Shown: positions 22,405-33,591 of the stretch, in pieces | How positions within the stretch are numbered: position 1 is the stretch's first letter | Layout of the letters: every line of letters begins with the position of its first letter | Assembly: GCA_032717465.1 (NCBI GenBank) | Contig: CM064697.1 | Span: 1,216,501 to 1,280,500, forward strand | Length of the DNA stretch: 64,000 nucleotides | DNA from: Coenobita brevimanus | Taxonomy: Eukaryota > Arthropoda > Malacostraca > Decapoda > Coenobitidae | Direction: 5' to 3' | Position numbers and translations under genes: made by a program | The notes under the pieces: model-generated | Told to the model about the DNA's origin: nothing | Database searches by the model: none | Seen by the model: only the letters and a program-made list of their open reading frames with translations

Positions 22405-22876
22405 GATGGGGGCGCTTACCATCCACTCACTCAAAATAGTGCTGCTCTCGGATGTCTGCCTTTTCCTCTTCTCCTTCCTTATTTACTTCCTCTTCTGTCT
22501 TTCTTTACTTCATTCTTTCCTAATCCTTCTGCCTACAGGAGACTTTACACTCCCTCTTCTATTTTTCTTTCCTTCATTCCTCTTCCTTCTGCCTGTGGGT
22601 GATTATACACTGAGTGACCATGCTGGGTGGTAACCATATAACCAAATTACGGCGCCCGGTGGTTTAGTGGGTAAGTAAGTCGCTCCAATCGGATTGAGCC
22701 GGTGAAGGTGTATGTCCAAGGGATGGTTGGGGTTTATTGCTTATGTTATGCCACTCAGGGATGAGTGAGGCTGGTCACTCTCATCTTAAATGTCAGGACC
22801 AACTTGCTTAGTCCTGGGCTCCTATGCTCCTCCTGGGGCAACATAGGATTGGATGATGAATGGATGGATGGATAGA
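22405..22876 (+). mobile_element. Composite SINE, copy 2 (hairpin deleted)
   Basis: Head GGGGGCGCTTACCATCCACT, pyrimidine middle, then CTGAGTGAC joins directly to CATGCTGGGTGGTAACCAT: the palindromic hairpin found here in other copies is missing. tRNA-like module (TGGTTTAGTGG at about 22,660) and GGAT/GATGG tail are present. Confidence 0.8.
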
Positions 22877-23044
22877 TATTCTTTCCAATCCCTTTAAAAG
22901 GAAATTAACAGGGGTGAGAAGGAGGAGGTTGGGGCTGAAACCTCCCCTTTCCCTACATACTGTATATTAGCATAAAGATGTAACAGTCTCACCATTCAGC
23001 ACATTGGCTGCAAGCTGCCTTATACCTCCTCAGCATAAGAGAAG

Positions 23045-23575
23045 GTGAATATTGCATGTCCTGAAAGGGAACAAAGATCCCTGGTATGTGTCAACCCAAC
23101 CCATGTCTTTATTGATCAAGCCTGATCTGTCTGTTTGAGCAGACTCATCAACTGCAGGCAAGCAGTTGCCCCTGCAAGGCTGTCTCGCGCAGTGAACTGA
23201 TGTTTCCTTGGACAGACAATGCCTTGCCACAATGAGATGTGGAGTAGATTGTGGAGGAGCTCTTAGATGTATGCTACATTTGCCTCCCCCCACCCAGTTA
23301 ACAGGAGCACCATAGTTGGCTCCACATCAACCTGTTGTTTGATTATATGGTTACTGACTGGCACTAAAAATGGTTTCCTGTGATTTCCTGGGCTACAGGA
23401 AACCATCAGGATTGTCACCTAGGGAAAAGTCATCTGAAATGGAAAGAAGAGTAATACTGTACTGTAAAAGTGACAGGAATGATGGGAGAAACAGAAAAAG
23501 AATGATAAATTTGCAGGAGAAAGTAGGCAGCTCTGCATCAAGTGAGTGGATGGTGGTTGCCACCACCTAACATCA
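23045..23575 (-). repeat. Composite repeat family 2, copy 2
   Basis: On the minus strand: 5' head GGTGGCAACCACCATCCACT (like the composite SINE head), purine/pyrimidine middle, hairpin AATGGTTTCCTG...CAGGAAACCAT (23368-23406), then a 3' half sharing ACAGGTTGATGTGGAGCC and GCAGTTGATGAGTCTGC with 7990-8245. The 3' half differs from that of the composite SINE. Confidence 0.6.
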
Positions 23576-23579
23576 CCCA

Positions 23580-24310
23580 TACCATGCGATCTTCACGATG
23601 ATTATGATAATATCCTTCCATGTAGCTAAGGATATAGTGTATGTAACGTGATATTATACCTATTAAAAAAAGAGACACTAGCTGTCTGTGGTCAGAAGTA
23701 TGTTATCCTGTCTTTTAACAGTGTTTCAGTCTTTGCCTATTTCATTATCCTCTCATCTCACAAGCCAAACTGTGGACAAAATAAAGGGGTATTATTTTAT
23801 GTTGCATGGACATCAGTAGAACTACAATTAATGTACCTGTATATAATTTTCTTAATAAACATCACAGCCATATTGAACATTTCAGAGTGGAAATTCAGTA
23901 CTGTAGTGCTGGTACAGTACTATTGTGCATTGAGCACTATTTTGAAGTACCACCTCACTCCTTCCTCTTGGCCCCCAGACTCCAGTTTCACCAGGGGAGC
24001 TCCAATCCAATAGCCTGTCCTCACCTGGGAACTTGACCCACACCTCTCATCAGCGTGGCATTTTGCAAGCTGTATGTTTTGTTTATCACTTTCACATATT
24101 GTATTTCTGAATATTAACATTATGCAGTGAGTAAAAACTGCATTTCACAGCTGCACTTTTACAAGGTTACAATGTACTCATATTCCTTTTTCGATACTCC
24201 ATTAGGTCTTTTTCTCATATACAATTGCAGATAATTGTTACATTGTCTCTATCTATATAATGCAAATATATTATGCCTAATCTTAAAAATATAGTAGGCT
24301 GCTCCAGTGC
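23580..24310 (+). other. Intron stretch, nothing recognised
   Basis: No supported coding or repeat assignment. Minor open frames have no recognisable motif. Confidence 0.4.
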
Positions 24311-24311
24311 A

Positions 24312-24390
24312 GTGGTTGTCATCCTTTTTAAACTGTGGCACACTTTTACAGTGTTAAAAAATTTTATGGTGCACCCAAAACCAGTGCTTG
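24312..24390 (+). mobile_element. Solo hAT-type terminal sequence
   Basis: CAGTGGTTGTCATCCTTTTT followed by GTGGCACACTTT has the form of hAT/Charlie-type ends (CAGTGGTTCTCAA-like). No partner end was found. Confidence 0.35.
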
Positions 24391-24399
24391 GAAGCAAAG

Positions 24400-25630
24400 T
24401 AAGGATCACATAGAAAGAACAGTTTATAAGGCTAATAGTGGGAATGATGAGAGCTGAGGTGTGGTAGCACACAGGTAATTGATTTTGGAGGTGGGTAGAA
24501 AGGAATATGTCAGAATATCTGCTAAGTTATGAATATAATGATTTTGGAGTGGGAGTGGTAGAGGTCTAACAACTGCAGTTAAGACTTGCAGTGAAGTAAG
24601 CATGCGTGGAGGAATGTTAGGCATTCATGGATCTGGGAAAGTGAATAGAGAAGAAATTAGAGAAAATATAATGAATTCATGATGTGAACGGAAAACTATT
24701 GAATAATATACAGTTCAGAGTTTTATGATTGTGCTTCCTTGCTGGAGAGGTTTATGCACATGAAGTGTAGCAAACTTAGTTGGCTTTCATCATTGGAAGC
24801 AGTAGTAATTCTGAAGAAAGTCAAGGAATTACATGTACTGCCTGAGGGTCTCCAAGTTTGCAGCACCAAATTCCACAGATGTCGCTTCTTGGGAGGACCC
24901 ACTGTCATTACGGGAGCAGTAGGACAGGTTACCTAAGTAAAAGTTATGGTAAGATGAGTTCAGTGGGGAAAAAGATTGACAGAATAGGCAGTTTCTTTTA
25001 TGAAAAGGGTCAGAATATATTGAAATTCTGCAAGCCAAACAGGGATTCGTATTGAGTGCTGTACAAGGTCCTCTAGGTGATCAAGAGTAGAAAAGATGTA
25101 GGCTTGTTCACCAGATGGATCTGTAACTGGATCTGTATCTCAGTATCTGTTCATATTAGGTTCACTGCAGAATTGAATCTTGTGGTTGGAGGGAGAGCAA
25201 TTGCCAAAATTAATCCTTCTCAGTTATGGCAGAGTGTGATTGGGGATGGGTTGTCTGTAGGAAAAGTAATGCATATGAAGGTGGAATTGTTTTATTAGTT
25301 GTGTTTGTGTTTGTTAGTCTGTACTGGTATGCGCCATTGGTAATAGTAACGGAGTGCAAACATATGTAGCTTAATGCAAGGACATACAGGCACTACCAGT
25401 GCCCACTTTCAGTGTCCATCACAGTGAGGGGCAAAGCATTAAAATCACGGCTTATGCACTTATTCTATCACCAAACCACTGCAGCTCTTAGTTAATGGAG
25501 AAGAGAGCCAAAGGTGCTGGTGAACATTTAAATCTTTTAAAACTGAGATTTCACTGAAAAGAAAATGTTCCACTTTAGAAGTAAGATAATCAAAGAATTA
25601 TGCCTAGTCAGTGGAATTATGGGATAAGTT
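24400..25630 (+). other. Intron stretch, mostly unassigned
   Basis: One weak LINE-like trace: near 24,620 a frame reads AFMDLGKVNREEIREN, reminiscent of the RT AFMDLEKAYDRV motif with a deletion. The rest has no recognisable content. Confidence 0.35.
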
Positions 25631-25639
25631 GTTGTTGTG

Positions 25640-26625
25640 CAACCTCGGATAGAGGATAAATGAACAGCATGTATATATTATGCATGGATTTAGGAAGTAG
25701 AGATGGTATGGGACACAAGGGCTCGAGGGTAAATGCAGTTAAAACAAAGGTGATTGTATCTAGGGTTGGTGGCAGTACTGTCAAAGAAGAGGGAGAGTGG
25801 CCATGTTCAGTTTGCCACAAGGGTGCCGGAAGTAATTTCATCATGTGCAGTGTTTGTAATAAGTGGAGCATAAGAGATGTAGTGGTATTAGTGGTAGACT
25901 TTGAGATAATGCTGATTTCATATGTGCAACGCGTCGGGGAGAGCATGTGGAAATCATCAGGCGTGAGAGGATTGTTCTTGCTGGCAAGTCTCTTGAGTGT
26001 GTGGAAGAGTTGTGTTACTTGGGAGACATGTTATGTGCTGGTGGTGGGGCTGAAGCTAGCTCTGTGGCTAAATTGAGGAGTGGTTGGAAGAAGTTCAAGG
26101 TGCTGTTTCTTCTCCTGACATTGAGCGGGCTCTTCTTCTAAGCTGAGGGATCTTTGTATGTGGCATGTGTTAGGAGTGTAATGCTGTATGGTAGTGAGAC
26201 CAGGGCAGTAAAGGAAGAGGATATACATAGGCTCATATATACAGAAATGACAATAATTAGGTGGATATGCAGTGCATCCTTGAATGCAAGGCCTTGGGGG
26301 GCTAGGTTTATGATGGAAAAGTTGAGAGGAAGAGTGGGACTGAAGTGTATTGGTGTTGTAATGAGGAGGAGTACATTGAGGTGGTTTTGGCATGTGGAAG
26401 GGATGGGGGATGACAATTGGGTGCAGAAAGTGAGAAGTTTGAAAATTGGGAGTTGGGTTGTGAGAGGCAGACCAAAAAAGACTTGAGATGAGGTCATAGA
26501 GTGTGACCTCAGGGATAAGGGAATGAATGGGGGGACTGCCAGAGATTGAGCAGCATGGAGAGCCTCCATTAGGTAACTAAGGCTGATGCGTGCATGCATG
26601 GTGGAGCCTTTGTAAAGGAAACAAT
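25640..26625 (+). mobile_element. LINE family B, 3' part with zinc-knuckle and C-terminal domain
   Basis: Frames give VNAVKTKVIVSRVGG, then the Cys-rich EWPCSVCHKGAGSNFIMCSV with CNKWS (paired Cys-x2-Cys), RRERIVLAGKSLECVEELCY with LGDMLCAGGG, SLYVACVRSVMLYGSETRAV, and LRWFWHVEGMGDDNW to RGRPKKT with a stop at about 26,486, then the family's 3' tail. Cys-x2-Cys pairs between RT and C-terminus characterise this family here. Several frameshifts. Confidence 0.75.
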
Positions 26626-26629
26626 TAAC

Positions 26630-28336
26630 AGGATAGCCACAGCAGAAGTGTAAAATATTCAGATGAATTAAATTCAGGAAAAACAGAGTAAGTTAGGTTG
26701 TTGGGCACATACATATACAGTAAAATCCATCTCTGGCATTGAAATTAGGATAGAAAAAGTAGAAGATACAGAACAGAAGCTGCTGACAGTGATTATCAGC
26801 TGTTCTGGTGAGGAAGGAAAGTGAGGTTGAGAGGAAGAGAGGTGATGTTCAGTAGAAAGGAAATTGTTGGAAAGCCCATGAATGTTGCATAAATTGATAG
26901 AAAGCATGGCAAACAATGCTTCAGAGCATCTTGTTTAGTTGTCACCAGGAGAGGGGCCTGGTGGGGTTGCAGATATTTATGGTCCCCTGTTCCCCATGTC
27001 TGGTGACCCTGAGGCTTGTTGTTGGATTGTCATGTTTCCCTCCTGTTTATTATTATTTTTTGAATTACAGGGGTATTTATTTAATTTTTTTGTGCAGTTG
27101 TGCCTTTCTTTCATATTTACCTTTCTGTGATAAATTTATTTTGCTTGGATGCTAATACTTTAGTTTGCTCTGTGTGTCATGTAGTTGGTATGGTAATGCT
27201 TGTAGGATATAAAAAATTGATGTGGCCAAAAGCTGAAAAATCAGTAAGGTTGTCAAGGTCACATCCCAAATAAAGTTCCCCGTAAGCAGTTAGATTTGGC
27301 TTGCATGATTTTAAGTTGTTTTTCCAGGAATTTTAGTATATGGAAGTGTATCGAATATCATAGAAATTAAAAACGACTGCATACAGAACAGGCATTGTGT
27401 ATGAATCCTTTATTAGTTGAATCTCGGAATACAAAAGCGAGGTGCATCGCAGTTGTGTACTGTACTATATATTCATTTCTGTTATATCATACAAAGTTTA
27501 CATAAACTTCAGAAAATTTAAATGTAGGCTTTAGATTTGCACTATCACAAGACAAGACTGTAAAAGTGAGCCCTGTGCTTGTTTTGTTGTTGTTATTGGT
27601 CGACCCCAGTCTGTCTGGCCGAGATTGGCGATAAGTCTATCTCCATGCTTTTGCTTCCGTAGTCCATGGCTATTCTTTACTAAAAAATTTTTAAGAACAA
27701 CACAGATCTCTGCAACCCCTTCCCTACAAGATACCTCTCCAAAACTAAAATAATAATTTGGCTATAGTAATTGAGAGGATGAGATAAACTGTACTGCTTT
27801 CCTGTTTTACTTAATTACAATGAACCCTCCATATACTCTAATGAACACTATATAAAAGGCTCTTCCTTTATTAGACACTTTCAGCATTTTCAAAAGATGT
27901 CTAAAAGTCTTACTTCTGTGCTATATATTTTTCCTTGTATTACACTACAAACAGGCCATAAAAGTACTTTATATAAAGTATTAATGTACGGTATTGGCAA
28001 AATTTTATTCAGATAATAGAATAGGGTTGCTGTTTTATACCACTTAAGTATTAATAATGGTTAGAGTGGACTTTAGCAGCAACACACGTGCTCGTCTCCC
28101 AGTTAGTCTATTATGAAAGTCTTCGTTTTGTATGTTTTAATTCTTCCTGTTTGTAGATTCTCTCAAGGCTAGCTGTTATGTACTCTTATTTGTATAGTGC
28201 ATTCCGGACTGTAAATTTTTTAGTAGTTTTTTTATTTTATTATTATTATTATTTTTTTGCCGACAACAATAATTCATAAGTTGAATTAATGAATTAAGTA
28301 ATGATTTTAATTCTCTTTTTTGGCATTCCTCCTCAG
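26630..28336 (+). other. 3' part of the large intron, no recognised element
   Basis: AT-rich sequence ending in a T-rich tract and acceptor CCTCAG at 28331-28336. A possible MITE end (CAGTAAAATCCATCTCTGGC, about 26,719) has no partner. No coding evidence. Confidence 0.45.
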
Positions 28337-28485
28337 GCTGCCCCAACCCTTACAAATGTGCTGTGCAAATGCCAGTTGCGAGAAAATGCCGTTGCAGTTG
28401 ATATCAGTGGGGATGTGTACTGTCAGGCTGTGGACTCCTTTGATGGACGTATGATTGGATGCTGCAATGTTGTTGCAAGCCACAA
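28337..28485 (+). CDS. G9a: G9a/EHMT exon, Cys-rich domain part 1
   Basis: 149 bp, phase 0 in, phase 2 out (donor CACAA/GTGAGA). Encodes NVLCKCQLRENA...DVYCQAVDSFDGRMIGCCN. In mammalian G9a the matching order is CSC, then HKCMATESVDG, then GCN. The Cys-x-Cys, the single Cys and the following Gly-Cys, which help form the EHMT-specific zinc-binding cysteine-rich domain, are kept. Short intron (282 bp) to the next exon. Confidence 0.95.
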
Positions 28486-28767
28486 GTGAGATTTAATAAA
28501 GTTTGTATACTTGGATGTCAGATATCATTGCAACAGTGTTTATGCAAGCAGCAGACAGATTTGTTAACTATTGTAAACATGCACCTTCAGAAGTTGAGTA
28601 GGGCTACATTGCAAGAGATGATCGTTCTAGTGCATTCTATTTGTCACCCTTAACTCACACTTCCTGCATGCAATTAAGGAAGTGCCAAGTCCTAGCATAC
28701 AGCAGGTGATTATTTTGCACAAAAAAGGAAAAGTGATCCTTATAGGCATACCCTTTTATATCCATAG

Positions 28768-28876
28768 GTACTTCCGAGTGAGTGGGAAAATTCCATTCAT
28801 GCTACTTTGTGATATCCACCACGGGCGTCTGAGGCAGCACAATTGTTGTCCCTGCTGTGGCCTCTTCTGCACCCAG
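28768..28876 (+). CDS. G9a: G9a/EHMT exon, Cys-rich domain part 2
   Basis: 109 bp, phase 2 in, phase 0 out. Encodes FRVSGKIPFMLLCDIHHGRL then RQHNCCPCCGLFCTQ. Matches the family segment with LCETH and HHCCPGCGYFC, keeping the His-x-Cys-Cys-Pro-x-Cys-Gly-x-Phe-Cys core that binds zinc. It follows the previous exon closely, so the two are easy to link. Confidence 0.95.
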
Positions 28877-30514
28877 GTCAGATATTATCTTTTGCAGTTC
28901 TGGCTAACTGCACCATGTTTTGTACTGTAGATTATTTTTTGTGGTGTCTGGGAAGAAACTTAAGGCAGATTCATGTAAAAATAAGATTATAAAGTGTAAG
29001 TGGAAAGAGTTTAAAGTCATGATTTTAAGTAATGGTTTATATATGGTGCCAGAAGAGTATAACTTGAAATGTAGCTTTAGCATGGGAAGTGAAGTGTTAG
29101 AGTTAGTTCAAATCCTAGGAGATTTAATTTGCAGATTGGAAGCCTGGATGGTGATGTAAAAAATAGAACAAACCCAAGAAAGAGATAGATTGGAGAATAA
29201 TATTAATGGGAAAGGGATTTGTTGGCTTCAGAATGGTGAAGACAAGGAGATACATTGTACACTTGCCAACTATTATGGGCAGACAGTAAGTGATGGAGAA
29301 TTGTATTATGTTCCAGCAGGTGAAATGAACTTCCTAAAACCAGATGAATTAAATAAAAAAAATAAATTTTTTCTTTGGAGGAAGGACAAGGAAGTTCTCT
29401 AATGTAGTGATGTGAAGTGAATGAAGAAAGTTGCATTGAGGTGTAATGGATATGTGGACAGAATGCTGGGAGGTGGTGTGACTAGGATAGTGTTTTTTTT
29501 TCCAGTTTTGCCCTTCAATTTACAGGCTGAACTACATTGCCCATATTCACTAAAGAGGGTTTATACATACATACACTATTATGGCCCACCACTCAATCAC
29601 CATTCCAGCTCATCCCTCCCATCCCACCCATTCACGGAAGACCTGAAGGAACTTGGCTATCTGAATAATTGCATCACAAGGGCTAATTCTATAGTACATG
29701 CTCTCATAAACATGACCTGAACTGAACTGTATTGATCTGTACACTGCTGTGGCCCATCATAATGTTGAGTGTCTGGACCACCAGCTAATCTACAGCACCA
29801 ATATTCACAGGGTAGGGTATATTTCTCCTGTCATGGATTCTTACCCACCCCATTCCAGCTCATCCTACCCACTATCTTCACTCACATTACTGTCTTGAAA
29901 AGGCCCGATTGATATATAAAAAACTATGGCACTGAGAGTGCTGATTTTTGGCACAAAAATAATTAGTCATGGCCTGGGAAGGTCTGATGGACTTTAACCA
30001 CTTCCATACCTTGGCTTATAAGGTACAGGGTACATTGTGGTGGGCCAGACCGTGACAAATCCTCAAGATCAAATATTTCCTTATGGTAAGGGAGAAGGCT
30101 TGGACAGTGCAACTGGTTGACCTATGCTCTGGAGGAGCTAGAATTCCTTAAGTGTTCATGTTTTACCTCTGCCCTCTCTTGGTCTTCAGCCATTTACTGT
30201 CTGCATTTGCCATGATGTAGCAAGCTGCCTCTTCATATACACTACCTTATCTGAGAGAGAGTTATCAACAGTTCCCTGAAAAGTTTAAGAAACTGCTCTG
30301 TATTAGCATAGGATAACACTTAGTGAAGGTAACTGGTAACCTGGCTGATGCAGTGTACTTGTATCAAAAGATATTGAGCAAATGACCAGTCACAGACTCT
30401 ATGGTTTAACATATGGAGATGAGCACCGTGGTGAAATGTTTCATAGCATCTGTGCACAGCCTTACCTTATTTAGTTGTAGGAAGAATTATAAACATGCAC
30501 ATGTGCATGTGTGT

Positions 30515-30515
<1 letters not shown>
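28877..30515 (+). other. Intron stretch, nothing recognised
   Basis: 5' part of the 5.5-kb intron. No gene. Two loosely similar pieces containing CATTCCAGCTCATCC (about 29,603 and 29,860) suggest an internal duplication. Confidence 0.4.

Positions 30516-30518
<3 letters not shown>

Positions 30519-30586
<68 letters not shown>
30519..30586. repeat. AC microsatellite
   Basis: Nearly pure (AC)n, directly followed by a tRNA-Gly-like SINE. Confidence 0.95.
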
Positions 30587-30588
<2 letters not shown>

Positions 30589-30834
30589 CTCGCTGGTGCA
30601 GTGGTAACGTTCTCGCTTGCCAACTGGTGGACGGGAGTTCGCGCCTCGCTCTGGTTGCGAAAAGTTTCACTGATGAAGTGAGTGGTTACTGTCCCCCTTG
30701 AGCAAGGGGATGGGTGTGTGTGTGTAAAGGTCACAGCCTTGCCCTTAGATCGGACTATATGAGCTCTCAGCTCCCTTCCGGGGGGTAAAAAGCTGACCAT
30801 CACGTCCATCAGGTGATCCTGACCGACCCGGTGA

Positions 30835-30838
<4 letters not shown>
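30587..30838 (+). mobile_element. tRNA-Gly-like SINE, copy 1
   Basis: The head reads CGCTGGTGCAGTGGTAACGT then TCTCGCTTGCCAACTGGTGG and GGGAGTTCGCGCC. It aligns along its length with animal tRNA-Gly(GCC): box A TGGTGCAGTGG, a TGCCA anticodon-loop equivalent (30618-30622) and box B near 30634. A body follows (AAGGTCACAGCCTTGCCCTT, GAGCTCTCAGCTCC, GGTGATCCTGACCGACCCGG) and the tail is (AC)n. Not an intact tRNA gene, because the acceptor stem does not pair. Confidence 0.75.

Positions 30839-30918
<80 letters not shown>
30838..30918. repeat. AC microsatellite between two SINE copies
   Basis: About 80 bp of (AC)n forms the tail of the upstream SINE and abuts the next copy. Confidence 0.95.
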
Positions 30919-30922
<4 letters not shown>

Positions 30923-31141
30923 TTGCCGGGTCATCTAGCACCTGCCAAGACTGGTGTTCGCACCTTTCTCGGGATGCGAAAAGTCTAACTGATGAAGCAG
31001 GTGGGCAAGAGGATGGGTGTATGTGTGTGTGAAGGTCAAGGCTTTGCCCTTAGATATGACTGTGTGAGCTCTCAGCTCTCTTCTTGTTGGGTAAAAAGCT
31101 GATGATCACAACCATCACATAATCCTAACCGGCCCGGTGAG

Positions 31142-31143
<2 letters not shown>
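30919..31143 (+). mobile_element. tRNA-Gly-like SINE, copy 2 (tandem, diverged head)
   Basis: Same body as copy 1 (GCGAAAAGTCTAACTGATGA, AAGGTCAAGGCTTTGCCCTT, GAGCTCTCAGCTCTC, CCTAACCGGCCCGGTGA) and again an (AC)n tail (31144-31180). The head is partly lost: box A is not clear. Confidence 0.7.
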
Positions 31144-31179
<36 letters not shown>

Positions 31180-31182
<3 letters not shown>

Positions 31183-31700
31183 GTCATGAAAGAGTGGAGT
31201 AAGGTACTGGAAAGAAATAAAAAACATGAAATGTCAGAAACTTACTACTCACACTGATTTTTGGCACACATTCGTAGGCACAACTGAAATAGATCAGTAT
31301 TGACATCCACTGACATAATGACCCTGAAGTGATGTGAAATGACCAAAATTTCCTTAACTCCTTCGCAATAAGAAAAGCAATAAGAAGTGACAGGAAAGAT
31401 GGGAGAGATAAGAAGAGAGGAGGGCAGGCACGGAAAATGAATGACAGGAAGAAGTAGGCAGCACTATATCAAGTGAGTGGATGATGGTCGCCACCATCTA
31501 CCACTGTTGTGCTTGTAATAAAAATAATATAAATAGAAAAATATTTTTGAGTAGGTTTATCCTCAAAATTACAGTGCAGTGAAAGATTATATGTATTCGA
31601 ATTAATTCAATGTACGGTACTTACCTAATAGAAATGTTTCCTCTGAACTCAAATCTAGACCTACATTTCCTTGGCCTTCTCACCCTTGCTTGGCCCAGGC
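31180..31700 (+). other. Intron stretch with composite-repeat 5' head remnant
   Basis: Mostly unassigned. At about 31,455-31,500 the reverse strand matches the composite SINE head (AGCACTATATCAAGTGAGTG, GGTCGCCACCATCTACCA on +), so a truncated minus-strand copy lies here. Confidence 0.5.
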
Positions 31701-31706
31701 TGTGGT

Positions 31707-32200
31707 TTATCGTGGCTGTGCCACTGATGATAGTGTACAACATACTTCTGCTCCAGTACATGTAAATGTTATTCCCATGGGAAACAAAAGGCTAATAAAA
31801 GTGTACATGTCACTTTCTGAAACTGGACACCAAAGAATGCTGTTTACCCTTTTTCTGTGGGTGTTCACTGAAAAATTTATTTGCTTTCTGATTTGTCCTC
31901 TCACAAATTTGCTTCACCACATCTACATCAAAAAATAGCTTGAATGAGTCCAAAGGCGACACAATTTGCAATTCACTGATTGCTGGGTTCAGCCTGAAAA
32001 AATCAGTCGTAAATTCAGGCACGTGGTTGGGATGTGTGTCAGCAAATACTGTATGTCGCTTATCAACTGCCAGACACCTTCGATATCTTTTTCATGAATA
32101 TCATCAAATTCATCACTCTCAAGTTCTTGACTCAACAAGTCATCAATATCTGAGTCTTGAGCTGACGGCTGATAATCCTATCACTCAAGGAATCGCGAGA
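31707..32200 (-). pseudogene. PiggyBac-type transposase, N-terminal fragment
   Basis: On the minus strand an acidic segment AQDSDIDDLLSQELESDEFD then DIHEKDIEGVWQLI, typical of piggyBac transposase N-termini, is followed in another frame by SPLDSFKLFFDVDVVKQICE, RTNQKANKFFSEHPQ and SDMYTFISLLFPMGI. The order Phe-x-Leu-Phe-Phe-Asp..Ile-x-Glu-Arg-Thr-Asn, then Phe-Ile-x-Leu-Leu-x-x-Met-Gly-Ile is the start of the DDE_Tnp_1_7 (piggyBac/PGBD4-like) domain. The catalytic Asp residues lie further on and are absent. At least one frameshift. A decayed GGGGTTA terminus sits near 32,553. Confidence 0.7.
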
Positions 32201-32639
32201 TTCCTCAAGAATACTCTGTGATTCGGCCACAAGTCATTGTTGAGGGAGCAACAATACACTCTCCTATGACACACAGCCAAGACTGACCCTGGCGAGATGC
32301 AGAGTTACTGTCCACTACGCCGTCAATCATGTGCCCTCCCATATATATTGGAATTGGCCGAAAAAAAAAAGTGGATGGAGCTTATTTTATCCTCAGTAAC
32401 ATAGACGAGTGAATATGAAAGGCCCTAGCATAATAAACTAAACCCTCTTCTGTCTCCTTTGCTGGCGGTTATATATAACGACACAGAGGCGTCACAGTGT
32501 ACATGCGCTGGAGGGTTATGACAACGTATAAACATCATCGTGGTGAAGGGGTTATATACACAGTATTTGAATTTATCTACATAGGTCTGAACATAGCTGA
32601 AGTAAACTAGAAATACCAGAATAGATATAAGTTGACATG

Positions 32640-33010
32640 AATGGATGGAACTGGTTCCTAATTGGTCAGCTTGGGCCTGTCTGGATGTGAAGACCTTGTG
32701 TGGATCTCACTGGGTTTTGAATGACCCAGAATGAATTTGAACTGTGTGGTTGTGAAAGACCCAATTGGACTTGACTTGCCCTGAGCCAACTTGAAGTGAT
32801 CCGACTGATCTGAAATCAGTGTGATGGGCCTGACTGAACCTGAAGTGGCATTGATGAATGTTAGTGAACTTAGCAGGTTTTGAAAGAACCTAATATGAAT
32901 GACTCTGCATTGATATGACTGACCAAGAATGATTATGAATGATGTGAGCTGGTCTCACCGGACCAGGGCTGACCTTAATAGGCCAAAATTGACCTGACTG
33001 GGCCTGAACT
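32640..33010. repeat. Degenerate short tandem array, TGAACTG/TGACCTG-rich
   Basis: Recurrent units of about 20-27 bp built on GGCCTGAACTG, TGACCTGACTGG and TGAATGACC-like words. Heavily diverged, no fixed period. No coding potential supported. Confidence 0.45.
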
Positions 33011-33590
33011 GACAAAATGGACTTTAACCCACTGAATCCAGTGATGCAATTTCTTATTTTATTTTTTCTGCCACCAGGCACTTTTACTCGACATACAACA
33101 CACCTCCAGTGTTGAATGCATTAGTGAAGGCTATATCAGAACCTTCCAGTTTGACAAGTCTGTCCCAAGCTGAATAAAATTGTCTGAAGGTAGCAGGAAT
33201 ATGTCAAGAAATACATTACTGGAGTGCAGGAGTAAATTGCTGATTAATTCTGAACATGGATGGTATGACCTAATGCATTGGAATGGATGCAGCAGTACTT
33301 GAAGTAGCCCAAAGTGACTGCTGGAGTTATTTGTTCCTTTGTAGTACACACAGGAAAATAATAAGCTATTTCAACCATTGCTCTCACATTTATGCCAGCT
33401 GACAGTTTTGCAGGCTGATAGCTGTGATGTTGATGAACTTTCTTGTTTACATCCCTCCCATATTTCTTTTATCTTCCAGTACCTCATCCAGTAGTACAAT
33501 ATGCTTATCATGTTCGTTATATTTCCAGGACTGTAATGAACTATCATTTCATCATGTTGGGATAATATTTATAATTATAAAATATACTTA
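33011..33590 (+). other. Intron stretch, nothing recognised
   Basis: No gene, repeat pair or transposon signature noticed. Confidence 0.4.
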
Positions 33591-33591
33591 G

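Noticed and set aside
24739..25298. Cluster of short open frames
   Set aside because: All 60-75 codons, overlapping on both strands, with no conserved motif.
29421..29720. 99-codon open frame in the 28.9-34.3 kb intron
   Set aside because: No recognisable motif, no splice context, and low-complexity His/Ser/Pro composition.
30591..30660. Possible tRNA-Gly gene
   Set aside because: Boxes A and B are recognisable, but stems do not pair and the sequence continues into a SINE body with an AC tail.
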